Shown piece after piece: positions 51,701-59,531 of a stretch of 64,000 nucleotides of DNA. Each line of letters starts with the position of its first letter. Positions within the stretch are counted from its first letter, which is position 1. Under the pieces are notes generated by a model, which ran no database searches, was not told the DNA's origin, and saw only the letters and a list, made by a program, of their open reading frames with translations. Made by a program: the position numbers and the translations under genes. Source of the stretch: Bacteroidaceae bacterium (lineage in GTDB: Bacteria > Bacteroidota > Bacteroidia > Bacteroidales > Bacteroidaceae); contig JAFZGA010000016.1 of assembly GCA_017555585.1 (NCBI GenBank), positions 27,984-91,983 of the forward strand, read 5' to 3'.

Positions 51701-52341
51701 TCTATGTTACAAACGGTAAACCTTCACTTGGCGGTTATGCCGTAGTTACACAGGGTGGTAAAATAGCTATCCGCGAATCAAACAAGAAGTTCCAGAAATT
51801 TGCAGGTAACTTGAACAGCCCATACCAGTTGTCATGGTCTAACACATTCACATACAAGGACTTCTCTTTGTTCCTATTGATCAACGGCCGTATAGGCGGT
51901 AAGGTAATATCATTGACAGAAGGTTACCTCGACCGTTTTGGAGCATCAGAGCGTACAGGCGATGCACGTCTATATGCAGAGCAGAACAATATATACACTG
52001 AGGACGGACGTCATGGAATGTACCTTAACGGTGGACGCGACCTGGTTTCTGTTGAGGATTACTACACATTCGTTGGTTCTAGCTACGTAGGTGACTATAT
52101 CTACGATGCAACAAACTTCCGTTTGCGTGAGTTGTCACTCGGTTACACATTCCGCAACCTGTTCGGTGAATATAAGAACTTGAACATTTCGTTTGTTTGC
52201 CGTAACTTGTTCTTCATCTACAAGAACTCACCCGTTGACCCAGACGTATCTTTGTCAACAGCAAACGGCTTGGGCGGTATTGATGTATTCAACTATCCAT
52301 CAGCACGTACATTCGGTTTGAACATCAAGTTGAACCTATAA
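48754..52341 (+). CDS. SusC-like TonB-dependent glycan transporter
   Basis: Outer-membrane transporter that imports oligosaccharides with energy from TonB, working under a SusD lid. From ATG 48754 it has 1195 residues (an in-frame ATG at 48706 would add 16). A signal peptide (MKLLKSVAKSLLMATIMGAT) is followed by the carboxypeptidase-D-like domain (GTVVDENGEPVFGAVVFV), the TonB-box region (LDEVVVTAMGIMRKEKSLTY), and the plug with the SusC signature (ITLRGNKSIMGENAPLIVVD, LKGANAAALYGSRAANGVI). A long 22-stranded barrel ends ARTFGLNIKLNL. Codons are strongly biased to GGT and CGT, suggesting high expression. SusD follows after 36 nt. No regulator gene lies beside it. The next gene, a GH85-like enzyme, suggests N-glycan or chitobiose-core oligosaccharides as substrate. 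Confidence 0.95.
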   Translation: MKLLKSVAKSLLMATIMGATFTMTATSALAATAVQQQQYGTAKGTVVDENGEPVFGAVVFVVGTTNSTSVDFDGNFELGNVKKGEQIRVMLMGYACDDQVWNGNDLKFVMKEESTALDEVVVTAMGIMRKEKSLTYATQLVKADDLFKAPDANLINSLEGKVSGITITPSAGGAGGASKITLRGNKSIMGENAPLIVVDGVPMTNSIRGQVSDAANITYSGSSEGSDPLSMINPDDIESMNVLKGANAAALYGSRAANGVIMITTKKGKEGKMEVAFNSGTTFDTPLMTPRLQNSYGGYVTDSFGDGALNYNSWGNKLSGEGKHVYEVAGDRLYFTEGNVNAVQLRNYAANDIAEFYGTGINTNNSISVSGGTEKIQTYVSYSNSHSIGMIESNRYNRNTFAFRQNYKLWDRITLNVSVNYNQAKTQNRVGGGTVGNPIYHLYTTPRDVDMNYYKENYKAEGEWLSSGTLTTGEDGKPYYTGGQTYYLYNEETGLYERKSDGYVVLKGMQQQYAFQAAGYNNPYWLTNMANGATEEDRFSASFNGTVQIIEGLNLQARVSIDNSKYQDEGGTYGSTWGPVDMNRYGSYYLNKSRTNEIYTDYMLSYNKEFDKDWSMSASAGYVGHTLKGDGSNTWVGSATVDMGAAGQNFINPGDPLPISNVINRFDPTSGGAGITTKSKSSNWDQAALATAQVGWKDVLFVDASYRHDWYRPFKQFSYLGTKESYGYFGVGANAILSDMFKFPKWWDYAKYRLSYSEVGNSIPNVVYNSTGSNSILGTVNTSSRNFFIPEPEKTKSFETGIEMQFLRDCLTLDLTYYNSAMHKSYLEIAGTNGKMQPVNSGIIRNQGVEVTVGYDWKINRDWRWQTNVNFSYNHNRIEETNKDKSGRSKDMSTTLASGKVQLLYRKGGSYGDIYITDFTRYNNDVYKYTAYEGYVDENNYFVYGDVTKFTTDKTVTTTVLNENGEIVEATVNTELVNKAGDIYVTNGKPSLGGYAVVTQGGKIAIRESNKKFQKFAGNLNSPYQLSWSNTFTYKDFSLFLLINGRIGGKVISLTEGYLDRFGASERTGDARLYAEQNNIYTEDGRHGMYLNGGRDLVSVEDYYTFVGSSYVGDYIYDATNFRLRELSLGYTFRNLFGEYKNLNISFVCRNLFFIYKNSPVDPDVSLSTANGLGGIDVFNYPSARTFGLNIKLNL

Positions 52342-52377
52342 TTCAAGTAACCTAATTCAACTAAAAAAATAACAGTT

Positions 52378-54159
52378 ATGAAAAAATATATAATAATAGC
52401 AAGTTCTTTGTTCTTTGCATCATTTGCAATGCAATCTTGCCTGGATTTTGACGATCCAGGTACAGAACTTGGCGTAGGTTCGGTAATTTTGGATACCGAC
52501 CGCCACGTAGGAAACGTTGACACAATCCCTTATTTGAACCAACCGACAGCAGAGGGAGTAGACAGTGCAATCACAGCTTTGCAGAACCATTTTGGACAGA
52601 TTCTTACAGGACAGTACAATATGCGTGGCGGTAAAGAAGGAGGTACACCTGCCGAGCATGCATACCAGCGCCAATATTCACTTGGCCCGGACTTGTATGC
52701 ACAGTACTTCACATTGCCTCACAAGGACTTCATGTACGGTAGCCATACATCAACTTACAATGTGTCGGCAGAGTTCAACAACAATGCTTTGGGCGCATAT
52801 ACAATGGCAAAGAACGCATTCATGCCACTTTTGCACCACCCGTTGGTTGACTCAATTCCTGAAATCAAGGCTATCACACTGCTCTACTACAGCGTAATTG
52901 CACAGGAGCAGGCCGATCTTTCAGGACCTTACACATACCTTGAGGACAAGCAGAACTCTGAGACTCCATACGAGTATAATGATGTAAAGACCATCTATTA
53001 TGGAATAGTAGAGAACCTCGATACCATTATAAACTGCTTGAAGCACTACCCTTCACGACCAGAATGGTATAAAGGAAAGATCAAGCAGGTGCTTAACACA
53101 TACACAGACACCAACCCTTGGGAAGACGGCAGTACACTTGAGTCGTATGTACGTCTGGCCAACTCTTTGAAGCTACGTATGGCTATGCACATTGTCAAGG
53201 TAGAACCTGAAACTGCAAAGAGATGGGCTGAGGAAGCTGTTGCCAGCGGTGTTATAGAGGACATATTCCAGCAGCATGGTATATACACTTCATCGGGTTT
53301 TGCTCACCCACTGATCGGAATCTGCGGTTGGGGTGACCTTTGCATCAGCGCATCATTAGAGAGTCTTCTCATGAGCTTGAACCACCCATACGCTCAATAC
53401 CTGTTCCTCAAGAACAGCAATGACATCAAGAATGCAAGAACCAAAGAAATCACTCCTGCCGGAACAAGAATATGCGGTATCAGATCGGGTACACTCGTTG
53501 GTGACGGACAGCTTTATGCACAGAATGAGCGTCAGGCTTATTCAAAGTACGACACTCAGGAGCTTTCAAAGCAACAGCCACCTCTCTACTTTGTAAAATT
53601 GGCTGAGGTATATTTCCTACGTGCAGAAGGCGCGTTGCGTGGCTGGAACATGGGCGGAACAGCAGAGGACTTCTATAAACTCGGAATCCAGAAAGCATAC
53701 TTCGAAGATCCTTCTAGAGAAGCTAGAAGCAAGTATGTACGTCTATTGGATGCATACATGGAGCAGGAGAATCCTGTTGAGTACGTAAGCGTAGACCCAA
53801 TGGGTAATGGTCCGGACTGGCAGAGCGTAACAAAGATCGGTGTAAAATGGAACAATGCTGATGATCAGGAGACAAAACTCGAGAAGATCATTACACAGAA
53901 ATACCTTGCTCTGTTCCCATTATCAACAGAGGCTTGGGCCGAGCTACGTCGTACAGGATACCCCAAATTGTTCCCTGTACTTAATACAGACGACGGAGAC
54001 GGTTCTATTGCACAAGGCGACATGATACGCCGTATCCCATGGGTTCCAACAAGCCCAACAGACATTGAAATGGTTGAAAACAGCGGTATATCAGCATTGG
54101 GTGGTCCTGACGAGCAGGCTACACGCATATGGTGGGATATCGATGCTCCTAACTTCTAA
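52378..54159 (+). CDS. SusD-like surface glycan-binding lipoprotein
   Basis: A 593-residue lipoprotein (lipobox FAMQSC, Cys near residue 21) of the SusD family, which sits on the SusC barrel and binds the glycan. The family's helical TPR scaffold shows in AYTMAKNAFMPLLHHPLVDS and VRLANSLKLRMAMHIVKVEP. The C-terminal signature region contains KLEKIITQKYLALFPLSTEA, with AWAELRRTGYPKLFPV, typical of SusD proteins. It is longer than B. thetaiotaomicron SusD (about 550). It follows SusC and ends at a strong terminator at 54171, so the downstream GH85-like gene has its own promoter. Confidence 0.95.
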   Translation: MKKYIIIASSLFFASFAMQSCLDFDDPGTELGVGSVILDTDRHVGNVDTIPYLNQPTAEGVDSAITALQNHFGQILTGQYNMRGGKEGGTPAEHAYQRQYSLGPDLYAQYFTLPHKDFMYGSHTSTYNVSAEFNNNALGAYTMAKNAFMPLLHHPLVDSIPEIKAITLLYYSVIAQEQADLSGPYTYLEDKQNSETPYEYNDVKTIYYGIVENLDTIINCLKHYPSRPEWYKGKIKQVLNTYTDTNPWEDGSTLESYVRLANSLKLRMAMHIVKVEPETAKRWAEEAVASGVIEDIFQQHGIYTSSGFAHPLIGICGWGDLCISASLESLLMSLNHPYAQYLFLKNSNDIKNARTKEITPAGTRICGIRSGTLVGDGQLYAQNERQAYSKYDTQELSKQQPPLYFVKLAEVYFLRAEGALRGWNMGGTAEDFYKLGIQKAYFEDPSREARSKYVRLLDAYMEQENPVEYVSVDPMGNGPDWQSVTKIGVKWNNADDQETKLEKIITQKYLALFPLSTEAWAELRRTGYPKLFPVLNTDDGDGSIAQGDMIRRIPWVPTSPTDIEMVENSGISALGGPDEQATRIWWDIDAPNF

Positions 54160-54170
54160 ATAGAAACAGA

Positions 54171-54224
54171 CTATCAGTCACAAAATAAGCCAGACTTATG
54201 CCTGGCTTATTTTGTGACTGATAG
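54171..54224 (+). terminator. Terminator between susD and the GH85-like gene
   Basis: Long stem CTATCAGTCACAAAATAAGC with its exact complement and a short loop, 12 nt after the SusD stop. It separates the SusC/D transcript from the enzyme gene. Confidence 0.87.
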
Positions 54225-54268
54225 CGTAAATCGCATTAGATAAATAATTTTAAAAAAAGCCATATAAA

Positions 54269-54302
54269 TTTGAGATATTTACAAAGAATATTCTTACATT
54301 TG
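54269..54302 (+). promoter_or_regulatory. Promoter of the GH85-like gene
   Basis: TTTG (54269-54272), 22 nt, TACATTTG (54295-54302). The transcript would start near 54309 and carry a leader of about 127 nt with a small hairpin (ATGACA-CTT-TGTCAT, 54335-54349). Confidence 0.6.
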
Positions 54303-54435
54303 CTTTAGAGTTATACGCAAAATGGAATATTGTAATGACACTTTGTCATCACCTTATCTCATATACGTAAAATTTGACAAAGAGAATTATTTTTTTTATT
54401 ATTATTTATTATTAACTAACCAAAATTTTAGATTT

Positions 54436-57400
54436 ATGAAAAAGTTTTACTTTGCAGTATTTGCATTGGCCGCTACACTATTTGTATCGCCAGTGACTGC
54501 TCAAGACGAGGAAATCTATGATTTCTCCGGTTTTGATGTAAAGAAGATGCTTGATCTGTTCTATGCTGTAGACCAGCAGGGTCGCAAAGCACCTACAATG
54601 GAGGAATTTGAATCAATCGGTATTCAGGCTTCTGACATTGCTTTCGTACGTTCACACGTTAGAAAAGCTGAAATCATGAGCCGCGAGGACCGTATTCTCG
54701 GCCACACTTACGAAACCCGTAACTTGTTCATGAACATTCCTATGGACGTGGGTTCAGGTGGTGCATCAGGTTATCCTAATGACAAGTTTACAGCTGACGT
54801 TTACTCAATGTGGCAGTACACAAACCTTTTCGGTTCATGGAACCACGGATTTTTCCAGGCACCTGGTGCATGGGTTGACGCAGCTCACCGCAACGGTTCT
54901 AATATTATGAGTGGTATCGCATTCTTTGAGAGTTGGACTGGCGACGGAGATGCTGGATACAGTGCAATGATCACACAGAAGGTAAACGGTGAATTCAAGT
55001 ATGTAAAGCCACTTATCCACTGTTTGATGTACTTTGGTGCTGACGGTATCAACTACAACTGGGAAGACAACAGCTATGCAAATGGTGACATCATTGCTTT
55101 CCACAAGGCGTTGTACAAATATGCAGCTGAACTCGGTTACACCGATTACAATAGTACCATCTACACAGCTATCTCAGGTTTGAACAGCAGTAACGTAAAC
55201 TCTTTGTACGGTAATGCAGAAGGCCGCACACACGCTACTATGCTCAACTACTCAGGCGGTGACTTCTCATGGCAGATCGGTGAGTCAGTTCTTGCAGCAG
55301 AAGCAGCTATGGGTACAAACGAAAACCTCTACACCGGCGTATGGATTGCAGGTATGGACCGTCGTTGGACAGCACTCGATGGTGGTGACTATGATGCAGG
55401 TTGGGATGATGAACTCATTGCAGCAGCACACCGTTGCGGTATTTGCCTTTGGGGTGAGCACGGTCAGAGCCGTTTCATGAGCTACAACAGCGGTGATGGC
55501 CCATTCGACACACAGGGTAACTATCAGCGTCTGCTCGAGCGTGCATTCTCTGGTGGTAACCGTAACCCACTCGTTCGCCCGGCAGTAACCAGCTCAAACA
55601 GCGGTAAGATCAACTGGGAGGCAACAGCTACATATCCATTGCCATTGATGAACTTTGCAGGTATTGCAGAGTGGATTCCAGAGCGTTCAGCTATCCAGGG
55701 TGACTTGCACTTCCGCACACACTTCACACTTGGTAACGGTGACCGTTACTTCTACAAAGGTAAGATGGCTCACTCAAGCAGCTGGTACAACATGGGTGCA
55801 CAGGACATCGTTCCAACATACCGTTGGTTGCTTCTCAAGTCTAACACAAATGACGTGAGCACAGACGTTGAGGTCAACTATACTCACCTTGATGCTTACA
55901 CAGGTGGTTCATGTATTGAACTTACAGGTGCTGCTACAGCAAACGGTACAGATATCGTTCTTTACAAGACAAACCTTAAGGCCAATGCAAATGCATACGC
56001 TAAGTTGGCTGTAAAGACTTTGAAGGACGCTAAGGATTCTAACCTATACCTGATCGTCAAGAAGGCTGGTAGCGACAACTGGTTGGAGTATCCATACGGT
56101 GAAGTTGCCGGAAACGTTTGGGAAGAGAAGGTATTCGATCTCGCAGGTATTGCAAACGGTGATGTTATCGAGCGTATCGGTTTGCGCGTAAAGGGCAACA
56201 ACAACGACTACCAGATGTATGTAGGTAAACTCGAGATCAACGACTATAGCGCAGCTGTAGCTCCTGCAACAATCAAGGACGTTATTGCAGAGGTAAAGAA
56301 CGAATACAAGAACAAGATGACTGTAAAACTCCACTGGGACGTAAACGCAACAGCTGTTACACGTGCTGATTGGGGCTTGGTTTACAACGATGAAGCAAAC
56401 ATCGACCACTTCGAAATCCTCATGAAGATGGGTGAGGACGGTAAGGTTGCACAGGTAGGTACAACATCACAGTGGGCTACAATTGTTTCTAACATCACAT
56501 TCGAAAGCGTAGAGGATGTACCTTTCATTGGTGTACGTGCCGTTTCTACAGACCTCAAGACATACTCTCCTATTGCATGGGTTGAGGTTCCACGTGGTGA
56601 CCAGAACACACTTCCTGAGGAGGTTGTTGAAGATACATATGGTGTAAGTGCCATGGACCCAGCTTGCGAGGGTGCTGACATTGCTCGCCAACAGCGTTAT
56701 GTTGAGTGGGTTAAGACAAGCGGTGCTACACAGGATCTTAACTATACAGCTAACGGCCCTGTTGCAGACGGTTCACAGTATGCAAAGGCTCTCGACCATG
56801 TCCTCAAGGTTAACCAAGGTCAGGAAATCGCAATGACAATCAAGGCTGCAGACTTCAGCGACGGTTTGAAATACTGCTTCGTCGGCGGTTGGATGGACTT
56901 GAATGCTAGTGGCGACTTTGACCACCCACTTCCTACAGAGCGTACATCAGAGGAAATTGCGGCAGGTAAGACTGACGTTGATCCAGAAGGCGAGCGCGTA
57001 TTCTTCGCTGGTAAGATCCGTGCTGCAAGCCCTGAATTCCAACAGAATAGCGGTTTGACATTCAACTTCAAGATTCCTGAGGATGCAACTCCAGGTGATA
57101 GCCGTATGCGTATCGTATTCTCTGACGCTTGGTTTGCAGGTATGTTCAACCCAACAGGTTTGCACGCAAAGGGCTTCACACTTGACTTCAGCGTTGAAAT
57201 CCTCGGTGACAACCCAGGTCGTGTAGCAGCTGATACCCGTGACCAGGGTGAGGCTGACGAGCCAATCTGTCTTGAAGGCGGTACAGAAGAGAACCCAACA
57301 TCAGTAGAGGCTGTAGCAAACGCTATCTCTACAGCAGAGGGTGTTGAGGGTGCTATCGTATTCAACAATGTTGACAAGGCATGGGTTTACACCGTTGACG

Positions 57401-57519
57401 GCAAGTTCGTCAAGTATGTAAACAACAACCCTGCTGCTGTTGAAGCAGAACCAGGTGTTTACCTTGTCAAGATGCAGAACGGCAATGTAATCCGCTCTGC
57501 CAAGGTATTGGTAAAGTAA
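54436..57519 (+). CDS. GH85-like endo-beta-N-acetylglucosaminidase with GEVED domain and T9SS sorting domain
   Basis: A 1027-residue secreted enzyme. ATG 54436 starts a clean signal peptide (MKKFYFAVFALAATLFVSPV); earlier in-frame ATGs lie in the leader. Residues about 90-420 resemble the GH85 barrel: NHGFFQAPGAWVDAAHRNG, then YFGADGINYNWED with Asn208 and Glu210 in the places of the substrate-assisted catalytic pair. GH85 enzymes cut the chitobiose core of N-glycans. Beta-sandwich modules follow (about 440-600 and an Fn3-like one at 615-720), then a GEVED-like domain (740-918). The last 75 residues form a T9SS type A sorting domain (VYTVDGKFVKYV, PGVYLVKMQNGNVIRSAKVL). It should therefore leave through SprA and stay on the surface or be released. 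Codon bias is very strong. GH85 is the likeliest family, but the match is by motif only. Confidence 0.78.
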   Translation: MKKFYFAVFALAATLFVSPVTAQDEEIYDFSGFDVKKMLDLFYAVDQQGRKAPTMEEFESIGIQASDIAFVRSHVRKAEIMSREDRILGHTYETRNLFMNIPMDVGSGGASGYPNDKFTADVYSMWQYTNLFGSWNHGFFQAPGAWVDAAHRNGSNIMSGIAFFESWTGDGDAGYSAMITQKVNGEFKYVKPLIHCLMYFGADGINYNWEDNSYANGDIIAFHKALYKYAAELGYTDYNSTIYTAISGLNSSNVNSLYGNAEGRTHATMLNYSGGDFSWQIGESVLAAEAAMGTNENLYTGVWIAGMDRRWTALDGGDYDAGWDDELIAAAHRCGICLWGEHGQSRFMSYNSGDGPFDTQGNYQRLLERAFSGGNRNPLVRPAVTSSNSGKINWEATATYPLPLMNFAGIAEWIPERSAIQGDLHFRTHFTLGNGDRYFYKGKMAHSSSWYNMGAQDIVPTYRWLLLKSNTNDVSTDVEVNYTHLDAYTGGSCIELTGAATANGTDIVLYKTNLKANANAYAKLAVKTLKDAKDSNLYLIVKKAGSDNWLEYPYGEVAGNVWEEKVFDLAGIANGDVIERIGLRVKGNNNDYQMYVGKLEINDYSAAVAPATIKDVIAEVKNEYKNKMTVKLHWDVNATAVTRADWGLVYNDEANIDHFEILMKMGEDGKVAQVGTTSQWATIVSNITFESVEDVPFIGVRAVSTDLKTYSPIAWVEVPRGDQNTLPEEVVEDTYGVSAMDPACEGADIARQQRYVEWVKTSGATQDLNYTANGPVADGSQYAKALDHVLKVNQGQEIAMTIKAADFSDGLKYCFVGGWMDLNASGDFDHPLPTERTSEEIAAGKTDVDPEGERVFFAGKIRAASPEFQQNSGLTFNFKIPEDATPGDSRMRIVFSDAWFAGMFNPTGLHAKGFTLDFSVEILGDNPGRVAADTRDQGEADEPICLEGGTEENPTSVEAVANAISTAEGVEGAIVFNNVDKAWVYTVDGKFVKYVNNNPAAVEAEPGVYLVKMQNGNVIRSAKVLVK

Positions 57520-57547
57520 TTAAGTAAATAAATACTTGATATTATAG

Positions 57548-57578
57548 GCAGTGCGCTCATAGGCGCACTGCTTTTTTT
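57548..57578 (+). terminator. Terminator of the GH85-like gene
   Basis: Nine-base-pair GC-rich stem GCAGTGCGC / GCGCACTGC with a 6-nt loop and seven T. Confidence 0.9.
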
Positions 57579-57608
57579 ATTATCTTAGCGCAATAAAATA
57601 CAAATACA

Positions 57609-58901
57609 ATGCAAAAGATAGACACACGACACGGAATTCTTGCGTTATCCCCCATTATAGTTCTGTTGACCATATACCTTACAGGATCAATAATTGCCGG
57701 GGATTTTTACCGTATACCTATCGCTGTCGCATTCATGACCGCTTCGATTTATGCAATAGCAATAACACGTGGGACAACGCTTGACGAACGCATAGATAAC
57801 TTTTCGAGAGGTGCCGCAAACCCTCGCATAATGTACATGATATGGATATTCGTGCTTGCAGGGGCATTTGCAGCCCTTGCCAAGGCAATGGGCGCTGTTG
57901 ATGCTACGGTACAGCTAACGCTGAACCTCATACCAAGCAATTACCTGCCGGCAGGCATATTCATTGCGGCATGTTTCATTTCGCTCTCCATCGGCACCTC
58001 GGTGGGAACAATCGTTGCGCTGACACCCGTTGTCACAGCTCTTGCTACTGAAATGAATTGTGACACAGCATGGCTTGTAGCCATTGTTGTCGGCGGAGCA
58101 TTCTTTGGCGATAACCTGTCATTCATTTCAGACACGACCATTGCTGCGACACAGACACAGGGTTGCTCGATGAGAAGCAAGTTCCGTACCAACATAAAGC
58201 TTGTAACACCTGCAGCCATAACAACCTTGTTGTTGTATGCATTCTGTGGCAACAGTATTGAGCACATCGACAGTACTGCTGTTACAATGAGTGATGTATT
58301 AAAATGTATTCCCTACCTCACTGTCATTGTATGCGCTTTGGCAGGAATGAACGTATTGGCTGTACTGATAACAGGAATTGTTATTGCAGGAGTGATGGGA
58401 CTGATATTCGGCACTGTAGACGGAATCAGCATTTTTACGGAAATGGGCAGCGGAATTATGGGCATGACCGAGCTTATAATAGTTACAATGCTTGCAGGAG
58501 GATTATTGGAGATTGTACGTATAAACGGTGGCATTGACTACCTTATCCGCATTGTAACACTGCGTATGCGTTCAAGACGTGCTGCAGAACTTGCCATAAC
58601 CGCACTGACAGCACTTGCCAACATATGCACCGCCAACAACACCATTGCAATACTCACTGTCGGTGACATATCACGTGACATATCAAAGAAATATGGTATA
58701 CAGCCACGACGTGCTGCAAGCCTTATGGATACCACATCGTGTTTTGTACAGGGAGTAATCCCATATGGAGCCCAATTACTGATAGCCTCGGGCCTGGCAA
58801 AGGTCTCACCTTTAGAAATAATTCCTAACCTATACTACCCCATGCTTATTGGGGCGATTGTGTTAGGCTCGATACTTTTTAAAAGGAAACAGAGAGAATA
58901 A
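57609..58901 (+). CDS. NhaC-family Na+/H+ antiporter
   Basis: A 430-residue inner-membrane antiporter of the NhaC family with about 11-12 hydrophobic segments. Family motifs include SLSIGTSVGTIVALTPVVTA and the charged core VVGGAFFGDNLSFISDTTIA, with the Asp residues expected to move ions. A later repeat half carries ALANICTANNTIAILTVGDI. It would exchange sodium for protons and support pH and salt balance; related members take malate and lactate, which cannot be excluded. It is a single gene, 30 nt after the preceding terminator; a weak TATCTTAG at 57581-57588 may be its -7 box. Confidence 0.9.
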   Translation: MQKIDTRHGILALSPIIVLLTIYLTGSIIAGDFYRIPIAVAFMTASIYAIAITRGTTLDERIDNFSRGAANPRIMYMIWIFVLAGAFAALAKAMGAVDATVQLTLNLIPSNYLPAGIFIAACFISLSIGTSVGTIVALTPVVTALATEMNCDTAWLVAIVVGGAFFGDNLSFISDTTIAATQTQGCSMRSKFRTNIKLVTPAAITTLLLYAFCGNSIEHIDSTAVTMSDVLKCIPYLTVIVCALAGMNVLAVLITGIVIAGVMGLIFGTVDGISIFTEMGSGIMGMTELIIVTMLAGGLLEIVRINGGIDYLIRIVTLRMRSRRAAELAITALTALANICTANNTIAILTVGDISRDISKKYGIQPRRAASLMDTTSCFVQGVIPYGAQLLIASGLAKVSPLEIIPNLYYPMLIGAIVLGSILFKRKQRE

Positions 58902-58909
58902 AAAATAAA

Positions 58910-58937
58910 AAAAGCGAGATTTTAAAATCTCGCTTTT
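58910..58937. terminator. Bidirectional terminator between the antiporter gene and rpsO
   Basis: A perfect 28-nt palindrome with arms AAAAGCGAGATTTT and AAAATCTCGCTTTT between convergent genes. Confidence 0.88.
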
Positions 58938-58956
58938 AAAGTGCCTGTTACGCAGA

Positions 58957-59226
58957 TTATCTACGCAAGCCGAGCTTAGCTACGATAGCACGGTAACGGT
59001 TGATGTCACGATCCTTAAGATAGTTAAGGAGCGAACGACGCTTACCTACCAACATTGTCAAAGCTCTCTGTGTGCTATAATCCTTACGGTTAGCCTTAAG
59101 GTGCTCCGTCAAGTGTGCAATACGGTATGAAAACAAAGCAATCTGGCTCTCAGCAGAACCAGTGTCAGTGCTAGACGTTCCGTATGTGCCAAAGATCTCT
59201 TTCTTTTTCTCTGAATCCAAATACAT
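58957..59226 (-). CDS. rpsO: 30S ribosomal protein S15
   Basis: Primary 16S rRNA-binding protein of the small subunit platform. From ATG 59226 it has 89 residues, the usual S15 length. The frame opens further upstream, but that extension lies across the promoter and has no family match. MYLDSEKKKEIFGTYGTSST, GSAESQIALFSYRIAHLTEH and LVGKRRSLLNYLKDRDINRY are the S15 helices, with the conserved rRNA-contacting His and Asp. S15 autoregulates through its leader in several bacteria; the 80-nt leader here could do so, but I see no defined pseudoknot. It is divergent from typA. Confidence 0.97.
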   Translation of the reverse strand: MYLDSEKKKEIFGTYGTSSTDTGSAESQIALFSYRIAHLTEHLKANRKDYSTQRALTMLVGKRRSLLNYLKDRDINRYRAIVAKLGLRR

Positions 59227-59308
59227 AATTTGAAGTTTTAAAAGGTTAAAAATATCTTTTGGCCGACAAATGAATGCGCTTGAACGCACTATGTTGCCAA
59301 CGCGGGTG

Positions 59309-59338
59309 CAAAGATACAACCTTTTTTCTTATCAACAA
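59309..59338 (-). promoter_or_regulatory. Promoter of rpsO
   Basis: Minus strand: TTG (59338-59336), 19 nt, TATCTTTG (59316-59309). The leader is about 75 nt. Confidence 0.55.
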
Positions 59339-59453
59339 TCAAATTACGACATTTTTTTCAAAAACACCCGTTACTGTCACGCAAAAACAGGGTTATTTTC
59401 AAACAATTACGCACAAAGGAGTTAGAAACAGCCATTTTCTCGCTATTTTTGCG

Positions 59454-59478
59454 TAACTTTGCAGTCGCTTGCGACTGC
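59454..59478 (+). promoter_or_regulatory. -7 box and leader palindrome of typA
   Basis: TAACTTTG (59454-59461) fits the -7 consensus. Overlapping its last base is an 18-nt perfect palindrome, GCAGTCGCTTGCGACTGC apart from its central TT, covering the expected transcription start. It could be an operator or a 5' hairpin that protects the mRNA. Confidence 0.45.
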
Positions 59479-59531
59479 TCTCCCGCAGAGTTGTTGCATT
59501 GGAATTTAAACAAAGGAAACAAAAGATTTAT

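Noticed and set aside
59227-59319. 31-residue N-terminal extension of S15
   Set aside because: It crosses the -7 box of the rpsO promoter and does not match S15, whose usual length is reached from ATG 59226.
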